A stretch of 64,000 nucleotides of DNA from Dimorphilus gyrociliatus (GCA_904063045.1 CAJFCJ010000028.1:749230-813229); one strand, 5' to 3'; numbered from the stretch's first letter, positions 39,012 to 52,947 are shown. A program made the numbers and translations. Notes: generated by a model not told the origin, from the letters alone.

Positions 39012-42000
39012 TTAAAGAACATCTCTAACAAAAGGTTCGTTTAACAATTCATTAGCTGTTGGTCTAAATTTCGGATCCCTTGTAAAGCAGAGTTTTATAA
39101 AGTCTCTAGAAGTTTGACTAATTGATTTTGGTAATTCGTATTTTGGAAGTTCTGTTGCTGTTCTAAATATGGCGGCCATAGCTTCTAAGTCATGGTTTGG
39201 CGGGTTTGTGGTTAACATTTCAACAATAGTAGCACCGAGACTCCTGGTAAATTCACAATTGAAAGATAGTAATACAAAAGTTAGGGTTGTTTTAATTTTA
39301 ACTTAATAAATATTTCAAGTTTCACACGAACCATATATCGGCTCGTCGACCATATGGCCGACCATTTATGACTTCTGGTGCCATCCAATACGGAGTGCCA
39401 GTAGCTGTTCGTAATCCCATAGATGTGCAAACGGCCTAAAATAGATTTCAATAGTTAAATTTTACAAGTTTATTTATTAATTCTCTCTAAAAAACATAAA
39501 CAAAGAGACAATACAATTTTTCTATTAAAAAAAAGAGAAATTACAGAAAAAACGTCAATAAAAGAACGTTTTTTCAAATAGTAATTTAAACTAACCTGTA
39601 CGTGCTTTGAAGCTCCGAAATCAGCTATTTTTACATTTCCACTAGGATCCTTAAGTATATTAGCGCCTTTAATATCACGATGAACAATAACAAAACTATG
39701 TAAGTATGCCAAGCCCTCTAATATCTGTTTGGTATATCGCTTGGTGACATTCTCAGAAAGACCTTTGTATTTTATAATTTCTTTCCTAACTGAACCCTAA
39801 ATAAGCAACAATACAAGAAATATATAGAATTGGTTAGAATTCTTGAAATGAATTTAATTATTATAAGGAAACCAACCCCGGCCATATATTCCATAAAGAT
39901 ACATAAAGAATCTTCCGTTGCCATACAGCCAAAATATTGTACAATACGCTGATGCTCAATGCCTTTTAGTAATTTGATCTCCATCATAAGGGCTTTAACT
40001 TCCTTTGAAGTTTCTTTATTCTTATTACATAATTTAACCTCTTTCATTGCCAATTCCCGTCCAGTGTCTTGGTCATAGCATTTGAACACCTTGCCAAAAC
40101 CTCCTTCGCCTATGGCAATCTCTTTTTTAAAGTGACGTGGAGGTTGAGGAGCTGCAACAAAAATAATAGTTAATGAGTAAATTGTGCCAAGGCCACATTT
40201 CTCTACTTTAACTTACAACTTAAGCTATTTTCGTTCATTTTATTCCTCACTTGATATAATTTATCATAGAATTCGTTAAATCTGGGAGAAAAAATTCATT
40301 AAAATTACTTTAATTATATAATGGAACGTATAAATTTTATACGTACGAAGGAGATGACATTCCGCTGCCACTCGAGCAAGTTGAGCTAGAAGTATCACCA
40401 TTTTGATTTCTTTGAAAGGAACCGTTACTTTTATCACCATAAAATGATGGCATGAAACTGCCAGTTTCTTTTGACCGAGGAAATGTTCTATTTGCCGAAT
40501 TTAAGGCAGTTTCTGAGGAAATATTATTAGTTTTCGTTCGTGGAAAAGTCCCTGCAGGACTATTTAATACGCCTGGAAAATATAAAGATTAACAATAATT
40601 AAGATAATTTTCATTGTTGATTAATTACGATAATCACTATTATGCATTAGAGAAGTGGAAGAAGTCCGTACACTGTTGAGGGAACCTTTGTAACTTGCAC
40701 CGTATTCACTTGATTTAACGCTAGATGGGCTTTCTTGCTGACTCTATAAATAAAGCAGAAAAAAATTATCTTCACATTCATAACAAGAAATTATTAAATG
40801 CGCCTAATTATTCTTTAATATACTTACAGGTAAGTCCTCAGGAATAAATTCGCCCCCGGGCGTTACATGCTGTGGGCGACAAATTTTTGCCGTATCTTCA
40901 TCAGGAAGACAACCCGGAGGAGGAGAATATCGTTTCGGTGGGTCATTATTATTAGAAGGAAATTGCTGTTAATACAGTAAATGTATTGTTGATGGATAAA
41001 ACATGTTGTAAACGTTTAATAAATGTAATACTTCAGAGCTTAATATCAGTCGCAGACTCTTCATTTTTTTATTTCTATCGAACAGATCGATGGCTTTATC
41101 TAAATCAGTTTGAGACACGACAGGAGTAATAATCTGTTTACAAAATTATCAATTGTTTCATTTAATTTTGAGATATTTTAGCCAAAAAAGATATTTAATA
41201 CTTCTCCACTTCTCAGTGTATAACAAATTGACAATTGCTTTCCGAATATTTCACATATCTTCTTTACTAATTCCTCATATTTCACTGGTTTCGTCATGCA
41301 AAAGGCTCTCGTTTCGCCTTTATATTCACATTTTACCTTCAGATCAGTCTGTAAGTATGACTAGATGCGTATAAAATGATTATTTGAAATGTTTAAAGTT
41401 TAATAATTTGATTACTTTTGATCGCTGCCTTTGAATTCCGGAGTTCAGGCCCTTTAATAAACCATCTTTAATGGTTTTGTTAACGTCCTCAGAAGTTTCT
41501 AATTCTAATATAAAAAAAGATGTTTAAACTACTTATAACATTCAAAAAGTATTCAATCTTTCAATTCAACAACATTTTTTTTACTCGCTTAAAAAGAAAA
41601 TTTTGAAGTGTTTAACCCCTAAGCATATTTGATAAAACATAAAGCTAGACTTTCATTATTCTTTCATACTGTATTTTAAATTAATAAGATTAGTGAGAAA
41701 TATTGAAAAATACAGTAAAGAAAAGACTATAGTAAACTTTATTGATTAAAAAATGAAATATAATTTCAAAGGGCTTTTTTCAAAATTTTAAAACAATTAA
41801 ACAACTATATGAAAGCGAACAAGCTTTAAATCTCTTTTAATTTTAACAAAGGAAATTCACTAGGGTACCATTATAATATAAATTAAAATAATTTAAATAA
41901 CAAGATTGGTACTAAGTACATATTTCTGTTAGTCTACGCTTGTAGACGTCACTATATTGACGATTTTAGCCTATAGATATAAAAGTTATCTAGAATAAAT

Positions 42001-44972
42001 CTGATTATTTTTTTTCTTCATCAGGTAGAATTAAGAGGAATTTGTTTAAAATAGATTATTCGTAGAATTAGTGACATCTCCTATTACTAATCTTTACATT
42101 TAAATGGAAATCGTTTCTCAGCTTTTAAGCTAAACATAAAAAGCTTCTCTAGCATGTTTCTCTCGATAACATTTAAAATCTGTGGGATTTTTTTTATCAA
42201 GAAAAGTCAATATATTTCGAAGAGAAGATAGCTCAATGAACATTCCCTAAGGTTTTCTTATTGATTTAAAATACAACATATCAAAATGTAACACAGTATT
42301 ACTAAAAAAGTTGCTATAAAAACTATTAAACATTCATCTACTTTTCAGCTTCTTACTGATGCTACAAAAAGAAATATTTTCTTAAATGACGATTCTATTA
42401 GTTATGCATTCAAGCTGTAAAGAAATCCCGATCTCAATATAATTATTGTCATGATTGGAGAGGTTACAACAAGATATTCTATTAATGAAATCTATATAAA
42501 TTGATATTTTCTATCAACGAAAGGGAAAAGCGGTAAATATGCAACAATTATAGATGATATATCAGAACCTTGACAGGTGAAAAAAGAAATTTAAGATATA
42601 GTCATTTCTAAGTAAAAATCGAAGAGCCAATAATAGCTTAGCCTAAGAACGACAGGGTTGTTTGCGTTCCCGTGACCTCAAAAGTAGAACCCCTCAAAAA
42701 TAATTCAATGAAGCATAGCACCCAAATCATATAGTGTTGATAAAATCTGTGTATTTTTAAGAAATTTTGGAGAGAATTGATAAAGAACCTTAACAGTTTC
42801 TTATTTTTTTAAATACCGTGTTATAAAAACTTCGGGAAAAATAATTTCTATAGAATATATCAATGACATTAATGTTTCATTTCTCCAAGACTTTCAAAGA
42901 TGTCTTCGAAGAATTCGGTTTTCAATGTTACACTATATTATCTATGTATTATGTATACAACCAGATCTTAGTACAACTTCCAAGCAGACAAAAATTCATA
43001 AAGAATATTAGGCTAATTTCTTTAACCATACAATATCATCTTACAAAATAAACACTTCTACAATACATATCTATATATGTTTATATAATAGTAATAAGTT
43101 ATAAGCTTAGCATTTGGACATTTTCTAAGAATGGAATATAAGGAATGGTGATTCAAAGCTTCTATTGATATAAATAACTTATAATTCAACTTTAATTACC
43201 TGTGATAACATGATAAAAATCTATTTTAAACTACTTTCGGTGTACGGTGATATCTATTCTTGTTATAAATACGGTTTGTTGTTTTCGTTTCAATATTACA
43301 CTGTGATTGAGAAAATCAAGAAACATTACTAAACTATTTCACAACAGGAAAGAATAACAACAGTCTTAACAGTCCATTACTTAACATTCATTTAACTATT
43401 ACCTATTGAATTTTAAAGCTCATGATATTTTTATAGATAGAATGTGCTTGAATATCGTTTTCGAAAGTCATTATAAAGATAGAAAATATCAACTGAATAG
43501 CTTCCAACAAAATTAACGAGGCGTGTAAACTGCTCAATTTGATAAATTTTGAAATAGTTTATAAGAATCACGTTTTCTTTTTATTAAATTCATCAATAGC
43601 TACATGTCAAAACGATGCAAAGAAAATATAATGATAATGGATATTAATTCCCTTCTATCATTTAGATTCTATTAATTCAAATATAAATTTTTTACTGTCA
43701 TTCTCGTAAAGATAAAATAAATACAATAAAAGACTCACAGACTATGCAGATATTCCAAACAGAAAAACGACCGAAACATTCATTAAAGATTATGGTTAAG
43801 GTGAATAGGAACTGCGCTTATTTAAAATAATCGAAACGACTTGGATTTAATATTCCTACTTTCTAAGATATTTATAAAAATTAATGAGACGTTTATTAAA
43901 ATATAGTATACCTTTTTTATAAGAAAAATTAACTGACGACAGAATAGAAACAGGAGAAAGCATGAAGTTAGTTGAGGTAATTTTTTTTTACTTCGTAAGT
44001 CTACTTTCATTTGAAATTGGCTTTCAAAAAAGTAAAAGAAAAAAATAGATTGAATCAAGATTTCTTTCATAACATAGCAATGACATTCAACAGATACTCT
44101 GTATTGATAATTTTTGGATATGTTGCCCAAGGTTTCGAAACATTTTATTATATTATTAAATATATAAAATATTAAGTAAAAGTGTAATATTTCTGTTAAA
44201 TGTTTACACCTTTTAATTAATAATTATATTACTTGTAGTATTAAGTGTATCAACAATTACCATTTTAATAGTTTGTTAAACTCAGCACGCTATACGGATA
44301 ATAAGCCCATATAAAGGATTAAGTCATAACTTTAGGATTAAGGTATGGGAAAATTGCTAAATAAAAATCAAATTAAATATTTATATTATTACAGATTCTA
44401 TTCTGATCTTAAATTAAATAGAAACCTAAAATAATCAACAAATTAAATTACAATAAAAAACGAATATAAAACATTGTTTAAAAGAAGAAAGAAAAAAGTC
44501 AAACTTATAAACATTTTGTATATACAAGTATAAATATATTCTTAATCATATGTAAACTGTAAAATATGTATGAAATAATATTATAATTTTGATTATCTTC
44601 TAAATTTCTGTTTTATATTTAAGATTAATAATAAAGATGAATTATAAACTATATAAACAAAATATTGGGTTATACATCCAGTTTTCTTTGTTTATTCTAC
44701 TGATATTAAAAATGTGGGAGTAAGTATTATTTCAAAACATCAATTGTTAACTAGTTCAGTCTCTCTCTGACTGTCTATCTTTGTCTACCTTTATCTCCCC
44801 AACCTCATTTTCTTCATTTTTATTAATACAGTAAATTACTTCTTTTTATTCCTTTTCAATACTACTATTCAACATAATAGAGTTATTGAAAATAGGTTCA
44901 CTACGAAATATTAATACAGTGCAGGTGTTAAGTTCTTAAACAATAAATTAACTTACCCGATGAAGCCATCAT
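39012..44972 (-). CDS. MAP3K2/3: MEKK2/3-type MAP kinase kinase kinase
   Basis: Cytoplasmic serine/threonine kinase that activates MAP2Ks such as MEK5, MKK4/7 and MEK1/2 (family knowledge). Twelve exons in phase: 44957-44972, 41416-41498, 41202-41348, 41032-41133, 40828-40965, 40629-40743, 40347-40572, 40217-40281, 39877-40151, 39596-39796, 39332-39435 and 39012-39243; 567 residues. The N-terminal PB1 domain (about 34-115) reads [18 protein letters not shown] and ends [21 protein letters not shown] serine-rich middle contains [11 protein letters not shown] and [11 protein letters not shown], as in MEKK2. The kinase domain (about 300-560) has the glycine loop GEGGFG (312-317), Lys334 in [15 protein letters not shown] with Asp430, DFG 448-450, [11 protein letters not shown] and a complete C-lobe, so it should be active. 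Exon 1 encodes only MMASS and is separated by a 3.46 kb intron, so the start is less sure than the rest. Confidence 0.93.
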
Positions 44973-44988
44973 GGAGAAGCCATAGTTT

Positions 44989-45001
44989 CGCGCTAAGCGC
45001 G
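44989..45001. promoter_or_regulatory. CGCGCT-A-AGCGCG palindrome just upstream of the MEKK start
   Basis: Perfect six-base inverted repeat around a single A, 17 bases upstream of the first ATG of the kinase gene. It is the most GC-rich spot in a very AT-rich neighbourhood. It may be a factor site or a leader hairpin. Confidence 0.35.
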
Positions 45002-47367
45002 TATCTTAAATCTTTTTAAAAGCTTCTGAAAATGGAGAAGTGTATCGTACCTGTAACGAAATAATATGAATAGAAATGATGTAGGCAACAAGCCTTTTTT
45101 TTTATTTTTGCACGTTTTCAACATACGTCCTAGGTCAAATACCTTTATGATGTAAGAATATAAAAACTTTAGATATTCCAATCAATTTCAGGTATCAAAT
45201 CGTTAATTTTTTCAAGTTGATATATAAAGTGGGGTCAATATATTTTACATATCCATTAATCATATATATAATTATTGCTCTAAATATGCGACAAATTTCT
45301 CAAATACAAAATAAAAAACGCTTCGTTACTCTCTTTTTTACAAGTATGAATGAGCAAGCAACATAAAAGGAATTCAATACACAGTTAGAAACGGCCTATT
45401 TATGTGTAAATATAAATTAAGAGTATATATCATCTAAATCGTACTATCACGTTTTTAAGCTTTAAATATTCTCACCGGAAACAATAGACATTCAGAGGTA
45501 GAAAGATGAACTACTGAAGTTTATCTATTCAAGCTTTATCAATATCATAGAGAATGCTGAGTCTCCAGAAAAAATTCCAACGTACACGTTGCAATGATTA
45601 CTTTTAATTGCGTTAACCATTTTAGGTTTAAACTATCGGAACAGTTTAGATATTCAAGCGTTGAAACAAAGTTCAGATAACTTATTGAATTGAACAATAA
45701 ATACTATCATAAAAACAGAATATTTTATTACAATATACTAATATGTATGAAAATATATAATATGTTAATGTCTATGATCATAAAATACAATTGTAGATAT
45801 AGGTTTAAGCCTAGTTTTCCTCTCCTTATAAAAGAACATTAAAGATTTCGTTTACCAAATATCAGGATAACCATTTATAATATTTTGTCATATTGATCGC
45901 ATTTTAGAATTTGTCAATTATCAGAGGAGATAAAAATATTTTCTCTTTAGAATTTAGAAAACTACTGGTATTTAGTACTTAAACTTAATTATCCTAATTG
46001 GCAAGAATAGATGATTTCATTTTTGTACTACTTGTTAGAAATTACGTAGATATTATAAAAATATTAATTAAAATCAGTAGTATAGGTTCAAATAAAAAAT
46101 TATATAAATATTTAATCAGACTTAAAAAATACTATATAGATAGAAAAAGTTTTAAAAAATGGAACCAGATTCTTACATTAATTTATTTATAATTAACTTT
46201 AAAAAATGTATGAAAATAAAAAAGCATATTGTATTACCACAGGAAAGTGAATAATATGTTTATACAAGTTTTGTACACTCATACAAAGTCATGCAAAACT
46301 TAGTGAATGCACACTCACACACATACACGCACACTTTTAAACAAGCTTACATTTATATACATACACGATGATAATTTTACATACAACCGCTTAATAGTGT
46401 GTAATAAAAATACTCAAACACACATCAACTTCATAAAGCGTGTTCAAGCATTAAATTTTTCAATAGGGATACATATACAAACTTTTTTGCCTCTTAATCT
46501 AGTCCAATATTTGTTATATTATGTTCCCTAGTTTATAAGTAAACTGTCAGAAAAAAATTTATGAACATATGGATGAAAGGGATACTCGTTCTATTTTCCT
46601 ATATAGGCTTAAAATATTAAATCATTTTATGATATTCAGTTTAAAATTCAATTCGAATACATTTTTATGAATAGTCGTAAAAAGAAAAAAAATAGAAAAA
46701 TGCTTTTATAATCTTTTGCGCAATGAACAGAAAACAAATAAATAGGAATAAAATGAATTTCATTTTTAAGTTTTCTTTTTTTAAAAAAATATTCAAATTA
46801 ACAATAAAGTAATAAATATTTAAGGATCCTTGAGAATTCTCAATAAATTAGCAGAAATTAATTCATAAAATATGTATATTAAGCGAGAATATATAACCTT
46901 TCAATTTAATTATAAATAAAAAATTAATTAATACGTTAATCATCTACTATTATATAATTAAAGAAAATAATATTTATAAATTGATAATTAGTTTAACCTA
47001 TTAAAACAATACGAATATCATTGTATATAAATACTTACCTACCTTATTTTATTACAAATAAATATAAAAATTAATCTGATAGGCAGAAGAGAGAGAGAGA
47101 GAGCGACAGAAGGAGAAAAGACAAAGTAGAAATTCTATAGTTAGTAAAATGTCTCTCTTATAGTTTTAGACAAATGGCATAAAAGAATCCAGTCCAAACC
47201 ATAACAGGTCAAAGTTTAGAGTACGTGGAGAAAAATAAAGGAATAGTGGTTTACTTTCGCTAAATACTTCTAAGATTAACATATTCTATTTCATATTTAC
47301 CTTGTCTTTATAGCATAAAATATTCTACTTTAGTCAAGATAGACAATTTGCTGGTTTATTATTGAAA

Positions 47368-47446
47368 GTGCATATATATATATATATATAGAATATATAT
47401 AATATATATATATATTAGTATATATATATATTAGTATATATATCTT
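47368..47446. repeat. Interrupted (TA)n microsatellite
   Basis: TA runs broken by GAATATATATA and TTAGTATATATATA units in the intergenic spacer. Confidence 0.85.
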
Positions 47447-48741
47447 TTTCAATGATGTAAAATTTCGGCGCAATAATTATAGGCCTATTAAGCCCAAAGA
47501 AGCGCTTATAAAAAAACTGCTGTCTGTTATTTTTAAAACTACGATTGTCGGTGAATTCGAAGAGAAGAAAAGAACGAAATCTAAACAGTTCTTTATATGA
47601 AGACATCATAGGCTTTATTAGCTTAGAACTTCATTACGCATAAAGAAATTTTTATGCTTATGCATCGACTAGTTTATATACAAACAAAACAATATTTTCC
47701 TTCTTTCTTTAGTAGATAATTAAGATTAAATATTTTATTAATATCTTTTAAAAATATTTAATATTTTATTATTTTCAAACTTTCCTTATCGAATTAAAAA
47801 TTATACCTGATAAGGGAAAATATTTCCTATCTAACAATTAAACTAAGATCTAGGGTATATTTATGTTGTTGTTTTTCTTATTTATATAAAAAGAAGAAGA
47901 TTAAACAATATTATTAAACTGATTATCTTCAGATTAACTTTAAGCTCCCTATTTTATATGCCTTTGTCTATTTTTTATATTGCAATATCGAAAGATATGA
48001 CTTGGGTAAAACATTTTAAATCTGATATAAACAAATCTCTTTTACAAATAAATATTATATTTACAATTTTTCCTTGATTTTAAAAATTTTTAAACTTTTC
48101 AGGTAAATAAAATCTATTTTATTAATTTAATAAATTGTACTAAAAAGCGTAAAAGAACATTAAACTATTAGGGATTCAAAGGACTTTTTCCTTTTTCTGA
48201 AAAACATAAGTCAAATAGGACAATATAATTTTCCTTTAGAAACTTAAATAAATCATTTGGTTTTCTAAAAAAAAATCTAATCCTACTTCTTTAGTATCTC
48301 TATCAGAGTAACGTTAGAAAACACTTGGTTAGAGACCTGGATTAAATTCTATAAAAAATAATATACTTCATACATTTAGACAGTACGTAAATATATTTAA
48401 TACAAGGGAAAAGTGGACAATATTTTAGGTTTAGCACATTCCAAAGTGTGAGATTTTATAATGTGAGAACAGTATATAACTAGTATTTAATTATATAAAA
48501 GTAGATCAGCTTGCCTTTATAAAAGCCTACATTTAACCGTTGTTTAAGAACGATTAAAGGTGAATATTTACTAAAAAAAAAAAGTAACACTGACATAATG
48601 TCTAGTTTGCAAATTTAATATGCTATTGTTTAATAAAATATTGATGAAGGGATTCAACAATAGAAGAAGACGTAAGAAAATAAATTGCATGAAAAAGACA
48701 AAAAAACCTATAAAACATATTAGGCTATTATGAAGAGTACG

Positions 48742-48744
<3 letters not shown>

Positions 48745-48778
<34 letters not shown>

Positions 48779-48796
48779 TATTATAATATATATTTA
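48745..48796. repeat. (TA)n microsatellite upstream of the PLAC8 gene
   Basis: TA run ending about 190 bases before the PLAC8 start codon. Further TACAGTATA/TACTGTATA motifs lie between it and the gene. Confidence 0.85.
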
Positions 48797-48987
48797 CTTT
48801 ATAAATACAAGTCTAAATTCAACTTTCAAAAATTAAAAAACATCTCAAATACATACATTTACTTATATATGTATACATAGCTATACACTAATATATAAGT
48901 ATGTAAAACTATATATAAATACAGTATATGTGTACTGTATATAATTTATATATATAAAACTACAGCTATAGAAAATATTGCTGAAAA

Positions 48988-50453
48988 ATGTCAAAGAAAA
49001 CTTCCAGCTACATGTCATATAGTGGATATATCGACGATGAGTCCGAATTTACCATATCTGATTTGCCAAAGGATTATATAGCGAGAGGTAAAAAACCGAG
49101 TTATTGGGACATAAATATGTATGTATGTTGGAAGGACGCACAGTCCTGTTTAGTGGCATATTTTTGTCCCTGCTTAACAGCTGGTAATCTAGCGTCTACA
49201 TTTGGTGGAAACTATATATTAAATTGCATTGGTTGCTTGCTATGGTAAGTAGGATTAATAGGAAAAATCAACAACTACTTATTATACAATTATATTCAAA
49301 TTGATATTTATGTTTTGTAAAATAATTGAAAGCAGGAGTTTTTAACCTTACATTGATCTAAATTAATGCTTAAAGTAGTTATATTCATAAGATTTAATTA
49401 TTTTTGAAATTACATGCCTTTTATTTAACAAGTAAGAAAAAAAAATCACCTTGTCGGATTATCGATAATCGATTATAACAGGGCACAAGTTAAAGAAACT
49501 TGTTTTATTTACAAAGGGTGGTTTTTACCCCCGCGCTTTAAAGATCTATGTAAAACAAAAGGATTATTCACGACAGTTTGATGCATAGAACATACTTTAG
49601 AAAGTGAACTAGAAAAGCCAGCCCCTTAGTCCTAGTACACATTTTTTCTAAGAAGAAAATGCCTATTCACAGTATATGTCACATATAAAGTACGTGACTA
49701 AATTGATACTACTAAAAATATGGACGCTTCAACTAACAACTCGGATAGGTTTACGTCAAATGAGCAAAAGTTAAATAAGCATTTAATAGGCTAGTTGTCA
49801 TACGTTGTATTATTTTCATTCAGAAATTGTTTATAAGAACTCTAACAAGTACAATAAATATTTTAAATACCATATCCAGATTTTAGGGTATATGAATTAT
49901 TCCTTTAGATGATATTTTATGACCACTAATATTTAACTATTGAACCGCAATAATATAAAGAAGATCCGTAATAGGAAACTTTATGACTCATCAAAACGAC
50001 TAAGACACATCCCTAACAATTTATTGTCACGTATCATATCTAAAAAATTTCTGCTTATAACAGAAAATTACTTATTATTTAGTTGTCTTCTTGTTTTGTT
50101 TTAAAAAATGAAAATAGTTGTGTAACCAGACCGAAACTCAGGCAAAGAATTCGCGAGTACAACGGCATACCGGGGGGGTTTCCCAACGATTGCGTAGAAG
50201 CTACAATGTGTCCATGTTGTAGTTTATATCAAGAAGAACATCAAACAATTGCGGGTTAGTTGAACTAATTTTGATAATGTTATATATAAATTTAGGTAAA
50301 TATTGTATTAAACTGTATCGGGTAGTGCCTGAAGGAGTTCTTGAAGATGACAAAAGGACAAATACTTCTAGCCGAGCTATAGATCGTCAACCTCAGAATC
50401 AAATTAGGAGTGTCTCTCAAACAATTTCACAAACATCGATGTCGTACAGTTAA
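48988..50453 (+). CDS. PLAC8-family cysteine-rich protein
   Basis: Three exons, 48988-49244, 50118-50254 and 50296-50453, join in phase to give 183 residues. The PLAC8 domain (about residues 37-140) begins PSYWDINMYVCWKDAQSCL, continues with the CPCLTAGNLASTFG block, a hydrophobic cysteine-rich stretch (NCIGCLLCC), the RPKLRQRIREYNGIPGGF segment and the DCVEATMCPCCSLYQEEH signature. Family members are small membrane-associated proteins with varied reported roles (animal PLAC8, cornifelin and ponzr1; plant cadmium-resistance and fruit-weight proteins), so no specific function follows. The N-terminal 35 residues are serine-rich and polar and the C-terminal 45 are glutamine/serine-rich and probably disordered. 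The short 41 bp intron 2 (50255-50295) is a little below the others and should be confirmed; reading through it would meet stops. Confidence 0.88.
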
Positions 50454-50974
50454 GAATAAGTAAACCGAGTTCTTATCTCAGTCAAGGATTATTTACGATT
50501 TCTTATATATTTTACCGTCTAAAAATATGTAACAAGTAAAAAATGTATACCAACCTTGTAGATAAAGCTCTTATCTCTCCGATTAACTTAATTCCAATTC
50601 TCAAATACCCGCTTAAATAAGCTTTAGAAACTTCTTTATCATATCTGCTGAAAAATAACAAAAACTTAGACGGAAGTCACGTGGCGCTGGTAATATTTAT
50701 TTTCGTATTTTTTACAATTATCAGACAAATTTATAATACAACTGATTTAATTACAACTCGAATTATAATTGTAAAAAATACTGAAAATGTGAAAATTACA
50801 AAATTAATGTCAAAATATATAACGTCATCAATATTTGTGTACACATGGCAATTCCTATTTCTTCCCATACGATTTGTAAAAGTATTGTAGTAATTGTTTA
50901 AAAAACAAGCATACATTACTTTTAAAACTAGTTTAATTGTTCAATCAAAAAGAATATTTAGTTAAGATATCAAA
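50454..50974. other. Short spacer between the PLAC8 gene and UBA5
   Basis: 521 bases that must hold the PLAC8 3' UTR and the UBA5 promoter and leader. An open frame at 50681-50890 is isoleucine/threonine-rich without family resemblance and I do not call it. Confidence 0.5.
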
Positions 50975-52946
50975 ATGAGTGAAGTAGAAAATTTGAAGAA
51001 AAGAATAAAAGAATTAGAAGAACAATTATTAACCGCTAATGAATCAAAAAGACAAAAAATTGTTGAAATGAGCTCTGAAGTTGTTGATTCTAATCCATAT
51101 AGGTAAATAAAATAAACTTGTATGTTTATATATATTTATCATATAGAAATTCTTTATTGTCATAGTCGGTTAATGGCACTAAAACGAATGGGAATTGTTG
51201 ATGAATATGAAGTAAGTAAAATGATATATAAAATTATGTTACATTTTGTATCATTCTTCAACTTGTAAACTTATTAAGCAATAATATTTACAGAGCAAGT
51301 ATCTTGTAATCAGTACAATATTGAATGTATTCTGACTTTATTTAACCTCTAAATACTTCCTTTCGCAGAAAATTCGAAATTATACGGTTGCTGTAGTAGG
51401 AGTTGGGGGTGTTGGAAGTGTTACTGCGGAAATGCTTACAAGATGTGGAATAGGAAAAGTATAACATTACAGCCGTTTAATTAGTAATTTTAATTTTAAA
51501 CAAAAGTATTCTTTTCTTGTGTTTTCTTGAAATAAATTAGCTTATTCTCTTTGATTATGACAAAGTGGAATTAGCTAATATGAATAGATTATTCTTTCAA
51601 CCTCACCAAGCTGGTTTATCTAAAGTAGATGCTGCTGTGAAAACTTTACAGTAAGGATATGGCATTTTTGTATCAATATAGTCAAGTGTGTGTCAATTGT
51701 TGTTTGTTACCCTTTAGGTCAATCAACCCTGATGTTACTTTTGAGGCTCATAATTACAATATAACAACTATGGATAACTTTGATCATTTTATGTCAAGAA
51801 TAAAGTGGGTAAACAAGCTATTTGAGCTTATTATTTCATCTATACTTACACTAAATGATTGTATTTAGATGTGGTAGCCTAGAAGGAAAGAACGTTGACC
51901 TCGTACTAAGCTGCGTCGATAACTTTGAAGCAAGGATGGCGATTAATACGGCATGTAATGAATTAGGTCAATTTTGGATGGAAAGTGGTGTTAGTGAAAA
52001 TGCTGTTTCGGGTCATATCCAATTTATTAAACCTGGAGAAACTGCTTGTTTTGGCGTAAGCAATGAATTTTAGTAGTACATAATAATAGTAACAATAATA
52101 GTAATAATCTTAATGAAAAGGTAGTAGAGAGGAAATTAAAAAAATTTACCTTAAGAAAATTAAATCTGTTATCTAGTCGTTAATGAAGAAAATATTTCGT
52201 ATTTACAGTGTTCCCCACCTCTTATCGTAGCAACTAAAACAGACGAAAAGACTTTAAAACGTGAAGGTGTTTGCGCGGCCAGTTTACCAACGACCATGGG
52301 AATTGTGGCTGGGCTTCTTGTTCAAAATACTCTTAAATATTTATTAAAATTTGGTGAAGTCTCATATTATCTAGGCTATGGAGCCTTGAAAGATCATTTT
52401 CCCACAATGGTTTTAAAACCAAACCAAGAGTGCGATGATAGATTTTGTAGGGAGCAGCAGGAATTATTCAAAGTAGGCTAATAAACACTCGGTGTTTCTT
52501 GTCATTATAAGATGTTTGTCATAGAAAAGAGAAGCAAATAAGCCTAAAGTCGTTGAAGTCGAGGTTAAAGAAGAGGTTATAGTACACGAAGATGAATGGG
52601 GTACGTAGAATTTGATGGATTTTAATGCAGATTAATTAATATTTCAAGCTATTTTAATTATAGAAATGACAATTTAATCTAGTTAAAAATCAATTATACA
52701 GAAAGAATTACGCATATATTTTATATATATGAAGTGTTAAACAGTAAAATGTTTTTGCTTTATCCAGGTATTGAGTTAGTTAGCGAGTCGAAAGATGATG
52801 AAGAAAAACAGGATGATAATTTAACCGAAGGCGTTCAATTTGCTTATTCCATACCGAAGAGTAATGAAGAAGAAAAAGCATCAACAGTAGCTGATAGTAA
52901 TTTTAGTTTGAAAGATTTGCAAGATCAATTAAAAGCAATGAAATAA
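50975..52946 (+). CDS. UBA5: UBA5, E1 enzyme activating UFM1
   Basis: Adenylates UFM1 and carries it as a thioester before handing it to UFC1, the first step of ufmylation at the ER. Nine exons in phase: 50975-51102, 51166-51211, 51369-51458, 51541-51650, 51718-51804, 51869-52055, 52209-52472, 52525-52600 and 52768-52946; 388 residues (human 404). Visible: [23 protein letters not shown] loop GVGGVGS (69-75), [40 protein letters not shown], catalytic Cys238 in [15 protein letters not shown], and zinc ligands Cys214/Cys217 and Cys291/Cys296 in CDDRFC. The C-terminal EWGIELVSE (from about 328) is the known LIR/UFIM motif that binds UFM1 and GABARAP, and the [13 protein letters not shown] end corresponds to the UFC1-binding helix. 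All functional residues are kept. Confidence 0.97.
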
Positions 52947-52947
52947 A
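52942..52947 (+). terminator. AATAAA poly(A) signal overlapping the UBA5 stop
   Basis: The hexamer AATAAA contains the TAA stop (52944-52946). If used, the 3' UTR would be only 10-30 bases. No stronger signal is seen in the next 100 bases. Confidence 0.45.

Larger units (their letters stand above)
45002..48987. other. 4 kb intergenic interval without genes
   Basis: Divergent spacer between the minus-strand MEKK gene and the plus-strand PLAC8 gene, very AT-rich. Open frames here are short and lysine/isoleucine/tyrosine-rich, as expected from composition. It presumably holds both promoters; no core element is convincing by eye. Confidence 0.5.

Noticed and set aside
43822-44130. Minus-strand open frame in MEKK intron 1
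   Set aside because: Phenylalanine/leucine/isoleucine-rich with no domain; the flanking kinase-gene exons join in phase without it.
50681-50890. Plus-strand open frame between the PLAC8 gene and UBA5
   Set aside because: Isoleucine/threonine-rich, no recognisable domain, and an equally long frame lies opposite it; expected from base composition.
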